From JBMOMT01 sp049324835 (GTDB lineage Bacteria > Chloroflexota > Anaerolineae > CAYNKW01), in the NCBI GenBank assembly GCA_049324835.1, contig JBMOMT010000044.1, positions 1 to 64,000 on the forward strand: a stretch of 64,000 bases of DNA. The letters run 5' to 3'. Below are positions 16,536 through 25,320 of this stretch, in pieces (the first letter of the stretch is position 1; every line of letters starts with the position of its first letter). The notes beneath the pieces were generated by a model. That model was given only the letters and a program-made list of their open reading frames with translations, did not search any database and was not told where the DNA came from. The position numbers were made by a program, and so were the translations under genes.

Positions 16536-17795
16536 TCACTCGAACCTGAAGCGCCACACCGCCACAGCCAGGAACACGACGGCAAAACCGAGCAGCGCCA
16601 GAATGTTAGGCGCCGTCTGGGCCAGCGTCCAGTTGTCGGCCACCAGCCCCATGAAACCTTCGATGCCCCAGGCGCTGGGCGTCATGCGCGATACGATGCC
16701 GATGAACCCCCCGGCGCGAAAGAGCGGGAAAATGCTGCCGCCCAGGGCCAGCAAAACAAAGCCCAGAACCATGCCCAACTGATCGGCCTGCTGGCTGGTG
16801 CGGCACAGCGCGCCCAGCAGCATGCCCATCGAGGCCGAGGCCAGAGACAGCGCCAGGGTCAGCAGCAGCAAAGACAGGGGCGATTCACCCAGCGGCATTT
16901 TGAACAGAGCCACTCCCACAGTGAACAGAACGATCACCTGCATCAAGACGACGCCCATATAGGCCAGCATCTTGCCGCCGATGAGCGCGCCGCGCGGCAT
17001 GGGCGAGGAGAGCAATCGGCGAAACGTGCCCTCTTCTTTTTCCACCAGCAGCGTCTTGGCCATCTGGCCGATGAGAAAGAAGGCGAAAGCCACGGTAAAG
17101 CTGGGGATATAGTAGGTGATCGGATCCCAGGGTTGCAGCTCTTCCGCGCCGGCCACGGCCTCGTCCGCCACGGTGATGACCGGGTTCTGGCGCATCTGCT
17201 GCACCTGTGTCCAGATCACACCCAGGGCCTGGGCTTCGACCGCCTGGCGCAGCTCGGGCGGGGCTTTGTCGTAGCCGGGCGACTGGGCCAGGACGGCGTG
17301 GATGCCGTAACGCAGCTCGCCCAGCACGCCGATCTCGGCCATGGCCTGGTTGGCAATGCCGGCCACGATGCTGGCTGCCTCCTGTTGGGTGGGGTCCTTG
17401 ATGATGGTAACCTCCACCGGCTCACCGGCGTCGATCCTGGCCGTAAAGTCGGCGGGGATGACGAGGGCCGCCGGAGCGTCGCTGCTGGCCACCCGCTCGT
17501 CGGCCAGAGCCTGCCCTGAGCCTGGCGAAGGGGCGGCGTCGCTCAACTCTTCGACGACGAGCACCTCGGCCCCCTTGAGACCATCGACCAGCATCTGTCC
17601 ATAAGCGCCGCTATCCTGGTTGACCAGCAGAACAGCAATCTCGATGGTTTTCTCTCCGCCGCCGGGGTTGCCAAAGGCCAACCCCAGCAGACTGGCAAAG
17701 AGCAGCGGCATCAAAAAGTAAACGGCCAGAGCACCCTTGTCTTTCAAAACGATGAGCAGATCTTTCCACGCGACGGCCAGACTGTTTCGAATCAT
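16536..17795 (-). CDS. ABC-2 type exporter permease
   Basis: The product has 419 residues: an N-terminal membrane segment, a long extracytoplasmic region (about 45-210), then five membrane segments with FFLIGQMAKTLLVEKEEGTFRRLLSSPMPRG, the signature of ABC-2 permeases of the YhaP/YbhR and DrrB type. It pairs with the neighbouring permease and ATPase as a heterodimeric efflux transporter (lipids, antibiotics or bacteriocins; substrate unknown). AAGGAG lies before ATG 17793-17795. The external loop contains an in-frame REP-like sequence (17514-17532) encoding APSPGSGQ. Confidence 0.9.
   Translation of the reverse strand: MIRNSLAVAWKDLLIVLKDKGALAVYFLMPLLFASLLGLAFGNPGGGEKTIEIAVLLVNQDSGAYGQMLVDGLKGAEVLVVEELSDAAPSPGSGQALADERVASSDAPAALVIPADFTARIDAGEPVEVTIIKDPTQQEAASIVAGIANQAMAEIGVLGELRYGIHAVLAQSPGYDKAPPELRQAVEAQALGVIWTQVQQMRQNPVITVADEAVAGAEELQPWDPITYYIPSFTVAFAFFLIGQMAKTLLVEKEEGTFRRLLSSPMPRGALIGGKMLAYMGVVLMQVIVLFTVGVALFKMPLGESPLSLLLLTLALSLASASMGMLLGALCRTSQQADQLGMVLGFVLLALGGSIFPLFRAGGFIGIVSRMTPSAWGIEGFMGLVADNWTLAQTAPNILALLGFAVVFLAVAVWRFRFE
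17514..17532. repeat. REP-like motif inside a coding region
   Basis: CCCTGAGCCTGGCGAAGGG belongs to the same CTGAGC/CGAAGG family as the intergenic repeats and is read in frame within the permease's external loop. Confidence 0.5.
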
Positions 17796-17809
17796 TTTCC
17801 TTCTCCTTG

Positions 17810-19051
17810 TTAATCGAACCTGAACCGGAGCAGGCCGATGGTCGAGAACAGCGCCACAAAGCCGGCCAGAACACCCATCTCGGGCAGGATGTCGGTCACA
17901 CCCAGGCCCCGGACCATCAGATCATTGTAGGCTTGCAGCGCCCAGTAATGGGGCACGATCTTGCCGATGGTGTTGAGAAAATCGCCCAGCACAAAGGCCG
18001 GGATAAAGGCCCCGCCCACCAGGCCGGCCACCCACAGGAACAGCGAGCTGATGCCGCCGACCTGGCTCTCGGTGCGGCACAGAGCGGCGAGCAGGATGCC
18101 CAGGCTGGTGGAGCACAGCGCCACCAGCGCGGTGATCAGGATCAGCCCCAGGAGCGAGCCGCCCAGTGTGGGCGCCTCCTGGCCCACCAGGGGCAGCAGG
18201 ACCATACTCGCCGCGAAAATGACGATCACCTGCAGGATGGCGATGAAAAAGTTGGGCAGCATCTTGCCCAACAGCAGCTCCCACCTGGCCAGCGGCGCGG
18301 CCAGCAGCCGGCGAAAAGTGCCTTCTTTTTTCTCGCCAAAGATCGCCGTGGCCGTGGCCTGGGCGGTGAGAAAGGCAAACATGACGGCGAAACCGGCCAC
18401 GCTAAAGGTCGAAGGGCTGAAATCCTCCTCGTCGCGGGCCGTCTGCGTGGGCCACCTGGCCGAGAGGCTCACCAGCGGCGCGGTCTTGGACCGCTCGAAC
18501 TGGCTTTCAGCCTGCACCCGGATGCGTTCGGCGGTAAAAACCTGCACGTCTGGCGGGGCGTCGCTCATCATGGCCCCCATCTGGCTCAGGCCGTCGACCA
18601 GTTGCGTCTCCAGCGAGAGATCGGCGGCGACGCCATGGATCACCAACTGCACCGCCTGCACCTCCGAGCTGCTGGCGGCGGGGCCGTACCTCAGGCGCAG
18701 CGTCGTCTGCGCGCCGGCCTGCACGTCGGCGCTGAAACCGGCGGGGATGATGAGCGCCATCTTGATCGTTTCGTCGTTCAGACCGGCATCGACCTGGGCC
18801 TGGTCATAGTCCTGGGTTTGCAGGCCGCGCCCGTCGTTGAGGTTGTGCAGCAGCAGCGCCGACATCTCGCCGCCGGCATCCAGGTTGACCACCGGCACGT
18901 CGATGATCTGATCTTCCATCTGCTCTCCGGCCGCAAAGGCCGCGCTAAAAGCCAGGATGAAACCAATGGGCACCAGAAACAGCACCAGCATCTGACCCCG
19001 GCCCTTGAGCAGCAGCATCAAGTCTTTGAAAGCGATACTCAGTGCGTTCAC
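17810..19051 (-). CDS. ABC-2 type exporter permease (second subunit)
   Basis: The product has 413 residues with the same plan as its neighbour: one N-terminal membrane segment, a large external region (about 45-215), and five membrane segments around TAIFGEKKEGTFRRLLAAPLARWELL. Sequence similarity in the EKKEGTFRRLL motif suggests an old duplication. Start is GTG 19049-19051 with AAGGAGG six bases upstream. It lies between the ATPase (10 bp) and the other permease (14 bp), a typical exporter operon. Confidence 0.9.
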   Translation of the reverse strand: MNALSIAFKDLMLLLKGRGQMLVLFLVPIGFILAFSAAFAAGEQMEDQIIDVPVVNLDAGGEMSALLLHNLNDGRGLQTQDYDQAQVDAGLNDETIKMALIIPAGFSADVQAGAQTTLRLRYGPAASSSEVQAVQLVIHGVAADLSLETQLVDGLSQMGAMMSDAPPDVQVFTAERIRVQAESQFERSKTAPLVSLSARWPTQTARDEEDFSPSTFSVAGFAVMFAFLTAQATATAIFGEKKEGTFRRLLAAPLARWELLLGKMLPNFFIAILQVIVIFAASMVLLPLVGQEAPTLGGSLLGLILITALVALCSTSLGILLAALCRTESQVGGISSLFLWVAGLVGGAFIPAFVLGDFLNTIGKIVPHYWALQAYNDLMVRGLGVTDILPEMGVLAGFVALFSTIGLLRFRFD

Positions 19052-19061
19052 GGTTGCCTCC

Positions 19062-20027
<966 letters not shown>

Positions 20028-20374
20028 GGTATCCTCCTCTCGGTTCAAAATCGGGAACTGGTACGATGTCTAGAGGATACCGCACAAGGGGTCACACGGG
20101 GTAGTGCCAGAGGTCACAGCAGACGGTCACACACAGGGCAATCGCATTTTATTCCTATCCGGCGCAAAAACCTGTTGACGGTAAATGAATGCCTGAAGGT
20201 CTCAAGAGACTTTATCTGTCATTCTGAGCGACCAAAGGGAGCGAAGAATCTCGTTGTAGGGGAACGAGACCCTTCGCCTTCGGCTCAGGGTGACATTTTT
20301 CGAATTTCGATGCGATTGCCCTGGGGTCACAGGTGACGATTCGCTCCAGAGGCGGTTGGCGAATCCGAACCGGG
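20028..20374. other. Upstream region of the exporter operon
   Basis: No gene. Three direct copies of GGTCACA (TGTGACC on the operon strand) lie at 20090-20096, 20112-20118 and 20125-20131, and a long hairpin repeat at 20217-20295. I could not pick out a convincing -35/-10 pair for the exporter. Confidence 0.5.
20217..20295. repeat. 79-bp palindromic repeat (hairpin)
   Basis: Outer arms TGTCATTCTGAGC / GCTCAGGGTGACA and inner arms CGAAGAATCTCGTT / AACGAGACCCTTCG pair with few mismatches around a GTAGGGG loop. Sequences of this type are widespread bacterial intergenic palindromes. It sits between the exporter and gcv operons. Confidence 0.7.
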
Positions 20375-20412
20375 AAAAAAAACGAGGGCAGGACGCCATT
20401 GTCCCACCCTCG
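20375..20412 (-). terminator. Rho-independent terminator of the gcv operon
   Basis: On the minus strand, CGAGGGTGGGAC, loop AATGGC, GTCCTGCCCTCG (12 pairs with two G-U), then eight U, 55 bp after the gcvPB stop. Confidence 0.88.
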
Positions 20413-20466
20413 ATAGCAAGACATCGTCGTCCTGCAGAGGAACGTCAGAGCTGTTTTACGGCCGGA

Positions 20467-21960
20467 TCACGCCGGCGGTGTCCAGCGCAGCACCGGATTT
20501 CGCGCCGCCTGCACCTCGTCCAGGCGACCCACCGGCGTGTGATGGGGCGCGTCGTGTAACAGTTCTGGGGTCGTCCGCGCCTCCTCGGCGATCTGGATCA
20601 TGTCGGCCACGAACTGATCCAGCGTTTCTCGGCTTTCCGTCTCGGTCGGCTCGATCATCAGCGCCTCGGGCACGATGAGCGGGAAATAGATCGTCGGCGG
20701 GTGAGAATGGCCGTAATCCATCAGCCGTTTGGCGATATCCAAAGCGTGTACGCCCTCAACGCCGGGCACCTGCCCCTGGGCCACGAACTCGTGCTTGCAG
20801 ACGCGATCGCCGTGCGGGATGCAGATCACATCCTTGAGACGCGCCTGGAGATAGTTGGCGTTGAGCACGGCGTTTTCGGCTGCCTGGCGCAGCCCTTCGG
20901 CGCCCAGCGAGCGGATGTAGGTGTAGGCCCGCACCAGCACGCCAAAGTTGCCGTAGAAGGTTTTCACGCGGCCCACGCTGGCCTCCGGCACCACCAGGTG
21001 GTAACACGGCTCGTCAGCGTGGTGATCGTGACCGCAACCGCAGGCGCAGCTTTCTTCTCGAGTGACGATCGGGCCGGGCAGGAATTTCTCCAGCCGCCGG
21101 GAGACGCCCACCGGCCCGGCGCCGGGGCCGCCGCCGCCGTGAGGCGTGGCAAAAGTCTTGTGCAGGTTAAAGTGCATCACGTCGAAACCGAGTGTGGCCG
21201 GTTTGACCACACCCAGAATGGCGTTGAGATTGGCGCCATCACCATAGACCAGCCCGCCGCAGCCGTGGATCAGATCCGTCACTTGAAGCAGGTGCTCTTC
21301 GAACAGGCCCAGCGTGTTGGGGTTGGTCAGCATCAGCCCCACCACCGTGTCGTCGCACTCGGTTTTGAGGGCGTCCAGGTCGACATTGCCCCGCGCGTCG
21401 GAGGGGATCTCGACCACCTGCAAGCCGATCATGGCCGTGGTGGCCGGGTTGGTGCCGTGGGCGGAATCGGGAATGAGCACTTTGGTGCGTTTGGTATCGC
21501 CGTTGGATCGATGGTAGGCGCGCATCACCAAAATGCCCGTAAACTCGCCGTGCGCCCCCGCCGAGGGTTGCAGCGTGACCGCCGCAAAGCCGCTGATCTC
21601 TTGGAGATATTCTTGCAGGCGATACATCAGCCTGAGGTTGCCCTGCACGGTACAGTGATCCTGGTATGGGTGGGTGCGAGCAAAACCGGGCATGCGGGCA
21701 GCCACCTCGTTGACTTTGGGGTTGTACTTCATGGTGCAACTGCCCAGGGGATACATGCCCTTGTCCACGCCCCAGTTGAGCTGAGAGAGGCGCACGTAAT
21801 GGCGCATCAGATCCACTTCACTCACTTCGGGCAGCGGCAGGTCCTGGCGCAGCATGTCAGCGGGTAGATCGGCCTCCGGCACGTCGCAGGTCGGCAGGCT
21901 GATGGCCAAACGGCCTGGGGCGGAGAGCTCAAAAATCAACTTTTCTACGATCTCAGTCAT
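20467..21960 (-). CDS. gcvPB: Glycine dehydrogenase (decarboxylating) subunit 2
   Basis: This is the PLP-binding half of the two-subunit P-protein, which decarboxylates glycine and passes the aminomethyl group to lipoyl-GcvH. It has 497 residues; the PLP lysine is in NLHKTFATPHGGGG, with LGSCTMKYNPK, PSAGAHGEFTG and FYGNFGVLVRAYTYIR as family landmarks. ATG 21958-21960 overlaps gcvPA by 8 bp and has GGAGGGTG upstream; a GTG six bases earlier is less likely. An odd insertion rich in Cys and His (SCACGCGHDHHADEPC, about 21008-21058) sits just before the VGRVKTFYGNFG motif. Confidence 0.96.
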   Translation of the reverse strand: MTEIVEKLIFELSAPGRLAISLPTCDVPEADLPADMLRQDLPLPEVSEVDLMRHYVRLSQLNWGVDKGMYPLGSCTMKYNPKVNEVAARMPGFARTHPYQDHCTVQGNLRLMYRLQEYLQEISGFAAVTLQPSAGAHGEFTGILVMRAYHRSNGDTKRTKVLIPDSAHGTNPATTAMIGLQVVEIPSDARGNVDLDALKTECDDTVVGLMLTNPNTLGLFEEHLLQVTDLIHGCGGLVYGDGANLNAILGVVKPATLGFDVMHFNLHKTFATPHGGGGPGAGPVGVSRRLEKFLPGPIVTREESCACGCGHDHHADEPCYHLVVPEASVGRVKTFYGNFGVLVRAYTYIRSLGAEGLRQAAENAVLNANYLQARLKDVICIPHGDRVCKHEFVAQGQVPGVEGVHALDIAKRLMDYGHSHPPTIYFPLIVPEALMIEPTETESRETLDQFVADMIQIAEEARTTPELLHDAPHHTPVGRLDEVQAARNPVLRWTPPA

Positions 21961-23323
21961 CGTCACCCTCCTCCCACTCTTTGACGATCTCTTGCAGCGC
22001 TTCCACCAGATAGTCGATCTCGTCTTTGGTGTTCAGCTCGGTGACGCATAACAGCGTCTGGCCCGCGCGATCGGGGTAAAAGCGGCCCAGGTCTACCCCA
22101 CCGATGATGCCCCATTCGAGCAGTTCCTCGTTGAGCGTCTCGACCGGCAGCGGGCAGCGCACGGCGAACTCGTGGAAAAACGGGCTGTCGTCGGCCAGCT
22201 CAAAGCCGGGCAGCCCGGCGATGCGTCTTGCGGCATAGTGCGCTTTGTGATAACTCAGCTCGGCCACCTGACGCAGGCCGCGCCTGCCCAGGGCGGCCAT
22301 GTAGACGCCCGCCGCCAGGGCGTTGAGCGCCTGGTTGGTGCAGATGTTGGAGGTGGCCCGCTCGCGGCGGATGTGTTGCTCGCGGGCGACCAGGGTCATC
22401 ACGTAACCGCGCTGGCCCCGATTGTCGACCGTCTGGCCCACCAATCGACCGGCCATCTTGCGCATGTAAGGCTCGCGACAGGCAAAGTAGCCCAGGGACG
22501 GCCCGCCAAAATTGAGGCCGTTGCCCAGGGGCTGACCATCACCCAGCACCACGTCGGCGCCGTACTCGCCGGGCGCTTTGAACAATCCCAGTGAGATAGG
22601 ATCGGCGGCGACGATGAACAACGCCCCGGCAGCATGAGCCGCGTCGGCCAGGGCCTGCATCTGAGCCGGGGTGTACAGCCGCCCGAAAAAGTCGGGGTTT
22701 TGCACGGCCACACAGCAGGTATCGGCGTCGATCGAGGCTTTCAAGGTTTCGAGATCGTTGGTCACATCGTCGCCCACCATCTCCAGCCCCAGGCCCTGGA
22801 TGTAGGTGCACACCACCTGCCGGTATTCCGGATGAATGCCGGGCGAAAGGATGGCCTTTTTCTTTTTGCCCCGGTGGACGTTAAAGGCCAGAATGATCCC
22901 TTCGGCCAGGGCGGTAGCGCCGTCGTAATGGGAGGCGTTGGCCACGTCCATGCCGGTGAGAGCGCAGATCATGCTCTGGTATTCAAAGATGGTTTGCAGC
23001 GTGCCCTGACTGATCTCGGGCTGATAGGGGGTGTAGGCGGTGTAGAACTCGGAGCGGCTGATGACGTGATCCACGATGCTGGGCACAAAGCGGTTATAAG
23101 CTCCCGCGCCCAAAAAACAGAGATAGTGATCCAGGTCGGCGTTCTGCTCGCTCATATCCCGCAGCTCGGCCAACACCTCCATCTCGGAGAGCGCCGCGGG
23201 CAGGTTCAGCTCTGGGTAACGATGCCGTTCCGGCACATCACAGAACAGGTCTGCGATAGAGCCGACCCCGATGACGGCCAACATGGCTTCCCGATCGGCC
23301 GCAGTGTGGGGGACGTAACTCAT
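21953..23323 (-). CDS. gcvPA: Glycine dehydrogenase (decarboxylating) subunit 1
   Basis: The product has 456 residues. It starts MSYVPHTAADREAML and shows FLGAGAYNRFVPSIVDHV, FYTAYTPYQPEISQGTLQ, NASHYDGATALAEG and GGPSLGYFACRE, all typical of the alpha half of two-subunit P-protein. It forms the P-protein with GcvPB and exchanges with GcvH. ATG 23321-23323 overlaps the gcvH stop by one base, and its 3' end overlaps gcvPB. The in-frame extension to 23515 lies inside gcvH and is rejected. Confidence 0.96.
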   Translation of the reverse strand: MSYVPHTAADREAMLAVIGVGSIADLFCDVPERHRYPELNLPAALSEMEVLAELRDMSEQNADLDHYLCFLGAGAYNRFVPSIVDHVISRSEFYTAYTPYQPEISQGTLQTIFEYQSMICALTGMDVANASHYDGATALAEGIILAFNVHRGKKKKAILSPGIHPEYRQVVCTYIQGLGLEMVGDDVTNDLETLKASIDADTCCVAVQNPDFFGRLYTPAQMQALADAAHAAGALFIVAADPISLGLFKAPGEYGADVVLGDGQPLGNGLNFGGPSLGYFACREPYMRKMAGRLVGQTVDNRGQRGYVMTLVAREQHIRRERATSNICTNQALNALAAGVYMAALGRRGLRQVAELSYHKAHYAARRIAGLPGFELADDSPFFHEFAVRCPLPVETLNEELLEWGIIGGVDLGRFYPDRAGQTLLCVTELNTKDEIDYLVEALQEIVKEWEEGDDD

Positions 23324-23715
23324 CAGTGGCCCCCTTCCTGTTCGCAAAAAGCGGCATAGGTCCCGGCATCCATCAGATCCGCCAGCTCGGCCGGATCGGC
23401 GATGGCGATGCGCACGAACCAGGCTTCGCCAAAGGGGTCTGTATTGACCAGCTCCGGCGAGTCTTGCAGCGTTTCGTTGATGGCCAGGATTTCGCCGCCC
23501 ACCGGCAGGTAACAATCGGCGGCTGTTTTGACCGATTCGACAGTGGCATAGACCTCGCCCCTGTCAAAGGTGTCACCCGGTTCGGGCAACTCGACATAGA
23601 CGACATCCGACAATTCACTCTGGGCAAAATCGCTGATGCCAGAGAGCGCTTCGTCGCCCTGGACGCGGACCCACTCGTGGTTCCTGGTGTAAAGGCAATC
23701 CGGATCGATTTTCAT
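23323..23715 (-). CDS. gcvH: Glycine cleavage system H protein
   Basis: The product has 130 residues, standard length. The lipoyl-attachment lysine is K63 in ATVESVKTAADCYLPVGG; YTRNHEWVRV at the N-terminus and NDDPYGEAW-like NTDPFGEAWFV near the C-terminus are conserved. H protein shuttles the aminomethyl group between P, T and L proteins. ATG 23713-23715 follows GAGGAGG. It is first in the gcvH-gcvPA-gcvPB operon, 127 bp downstream of a riboswitch-controlled terminator. gcvT is not in the window. Confidence 0.97.
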   Translation of the reverse strand: MKIDPDCLYTRNHEWVRVQGDEALSGISDFAQSELSDVVYVELPEPGDTFDRGEVYATVESVKTAADCYLPVGGEILAINETLQDSPELVNTDPFGEAWFVRIAIADPAELADLMDAGTYAAFCEQEGGH

Positions 23716-23841
23716 GTTATCCTCCTCGTATAATATGCTCATAGTCAGGCACGTAATGGAGTGGAGTACCGTAGGACGCCACTCTGCCCTGCTGCGTGGC
23801 TCACTACCAACCTCCTTTGGGTTGGGCCGTGACCGAATTAC

Positions 23842-23880
23842 AAAAGGGGAGCAGACAGAATCGAAAACTGTCTGCTCCCC
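23842..23880 (-). terminator. Riboswitch-controlled terminator before gcvH
   Basis: Perfect 13-bp stem GGGGAGCAGACAG / CTGTCTGCTCCCC with a 9-base loop, then UUUU on the minus strand, just after the second glycine aptamer. It is the expected expression platform: read through when glycine is bound. Confidence 0.88.
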
Positions 23881-23889
23881 CTGTCGATC

Positions 23890-24078
23890 ATACCTGAGAG
23901 ATTCCCCTCACCCCGCACATCCTGGCAGCAAGAGTTGCACCATCGGTGACGCCAAGCCGGCGTCTTTCCAGAGGAAAACGATTCAGGGTCCTTTTACCTG
24001 AGAGTTTCACACGGCGGCCAGGCCCTCGCGCCGGCTTGCCCCTTCGGTGCCCGCCCTTTGCGGGTCTCTCCCCCGAAA
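23890..24078 (-). ncRNA. Tandem glycine riboswitch (gcvT type)
   Basis: Read on the minus strand, the first aptamer has GGGGGAGAGACC, GGCACCGAAGGGGCAAGCC and GAAACTCTCAGGTAAAAGGAC; a short linker leads to the second aptamer with GTCACCGATGGTGCAA and GAATCTCTCAGGTA. These are the paired CACCGAAGG...CTCTCAGG signatures of the two-aptamer glycine riboswitch. A terminator follows and the glycine cleavage operon begins downstream, so glycine should switch on its own degradation. Confidence 0.95.
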
Positions 24079-24107
24079 AGTGTCGAATCAGCATCGGATC
24101 AGGGGCG

Positions 24108-24136
24108 ATTATACAATAGCCGTGGGGGTTTGTCAA
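24108..24136 (-). promoter_or_regulatory. Consensus sigma70 promoter of the riboswitch-gcv operon
   Basis: TTGACA (24131-24136) and TATAAT (24108-24113) are both perfect, with a 17-bp spacer. The -35 box overlaps the stop codon of the upstream SNase-like gene. Confidence 0.92.
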
Positions 24137-24495
24137 TCGTCTGGATAGGGTTCCGCCATGCCACGATCCAACAACTCTTGATTCAGGTGAATGCCCTCGG
24201 CCAGGATCTCTTGCCAATCGGTGCTGGTGTCGTGGTAAAAGACATCGGCAATGTAACGGCCATACTTGCCTATTTTGTAAGAGTTGATGACCACCCGCTT
24301 GCCCACGGGCAGCTTTTCTTGCACGAACGCTTTGACCTCGAGACCCCTGGGACGCTGCGGGCCGCGGAGTTCAGGCGTGTCGATCCCACGGAGCCGCAGA
24401 TTCATCGTGGCGGTCAGGAAAAAACCCAGGTCAACGGTGACGTATACCGTATCGCCGTCGACCACTCGTTGCACCGTAGCCCGATACTGATACAT
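24133..24495 (-). CDS. Staphylococcal-nuclease-like protein
   Basis: The product has 120 residues of the SNase OB-fold: VQRVVDGDTVYVTVDLG, LRLRGIDTPELRG (Arg and Asp of the active site), and a later GKYGRYIADVF. Nuclease members cut DNA and RNA with Ca2+ and usually bear a signal peptide. None is seen here, so it may be cytoplasmic or only SNase-fold. Its promoter is at 24560-24587. The stop codon TGA is part of the -35 box of the downstream gcv promoter. Confidence 0.85.
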   Translation of the reverse strand: MYQYRATVQRVVDGDTVYVTVDLGFFLTATMNLRLRGIDTPELRGPQRPRGLEVKAFVQEKLPVGKRVVINSYKIGKYGRYIADVFYHDTSTDWQEILAEGIHLNQELLDRGMAEPYPDD

Positions 24496-24559
24496 GCTCG
24501 CCTCCTGTTCGCACGAGTTTTTGCCATACCTGGCAACTGACCGATCGTCCTCACAGCCT

Positions 24560-24587
24560 ATTCTACCCGAATCGACCGCCAGGTCAA
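24560..24587 (-). promoter_or_regulatory. Promoter for the SNase-like gene
   Basis: Minus-strand TTGACC (24582-24587), 16-bp spacer, TAGAAT (24560-24565), 65 bp before the start codon. Confidence 0.6.
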
Positions 24588-24590
24588 GCT

Positions 24591-24609
24591 AAAAAAGCCG
24601 GTGTGCGGC
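24591..24609 (-). terminator. Weak terminator of the MacB-type exporter operon
   Basis: GCCG-CACAC-CGGC followed by UUUUUU on the minus strand, 10 bp after the ATPase stop. The stem has only 4 bp. Confidence 0.4.
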
Positions 24610-24618
24610 AGCGGAACG

Positions 24619-25305
24619 TTATTTACGCCACTCCTCTCGCAGAATGGCGCCGTCAGAAAGGTAAATGGTGCGGTCGGTCTTGTGCGCCACGCCGGGGTCG
24701 TGAGTGACGACGATAAAAGTCTGGCCCTGAGTCTGATTGAGATCGTGCAGCAGCGCCATGATCTCGGCGGCAGTGTGGGTGTCCAACTCACCCGTTGGCT
24801 CGTCGGCCAGAACGATGGCCGGCCGGTTGATCAGCGCCCGGGCCACCGCCACCCGCTGCTGTTCGCCGCCGGAAAGCTCTACCGGGCGGTGATGATGCCG
24901 CTCGCCCAGGCCCACCTGTTCCAACAGCTCTCTCGCCCAGCGTCGACCGCTCGTCCGATCCAGCCGCGAATAACGCAGCGGCAGCATCACGTTCTCCATC
25001 GCCGAAAGGTCCGGCAAAAGATTAAATTGTTGGAAAACAAAACCCACCATCTGCTGCCGGATACGCGGCAACTTGCGGCGAGGCAACGCCGTCACTTGCA
25101 CGCCGTCGATGAACACCGTGCCATCGGTGGGCCGATCCAGACAGCCCAACAGGTTGAGCAGCGTGCTCTTGCCGCTGCCAGAGCGCCCCATCACCGACAG
25201 GAACTCGCCCTTTTCGATGGCTAGATCGACGCCGCGCAAGGCGTGCACCTCGGTCAGCCCCATGAGATACGTTTTGGTCAGGTTGTGCGCTTCCACGATG
25301 GCCAT
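24619..25305 (-). CDS. ABC transporter ATP-binding protein (MacB/LolD type)
   Basis: The product has 228 residues: Walker A GRSGSGKST, Q-loop VGFVFQQFNLLP, signature LSGGEQQRVAVARAL, Walker B AIVLADEPTGELD and H-loop VVTHDP. This is a LolD/MacB-class ATPase that works by coupling to FtsX-type permeases rather than by substrate translocation through the membrane. It is last in a three-gene operon after an HlyD-like adaptor and a double permease, so the complex probably exports or extracts a hydrophobic or peptide substrate. Confidence 0.94.
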   Translation of the reverse strand: MAIVEAHNLTKTYLMGLTEVHALRGVDLAIEKGEFLSVMGRSGSGKSTLLNLLGCLDRPTDGTVFIDGVQVTALPRRKLPRIRQQMVGFVFQQFNLLPDLSAMENVMLPLRYSRLDRTSGRRWARELLEQVGLGERHHHRPVELSGGEQQRVAVARALINRPAIVLADEPTGELDTHTAAEIMALLHDLNQTQGQTFIVVTHDPGVAHKTDRTIYLSDGAILREEWRK

Positions 25306-25320
25306 TGCACGCTCCCCCGA

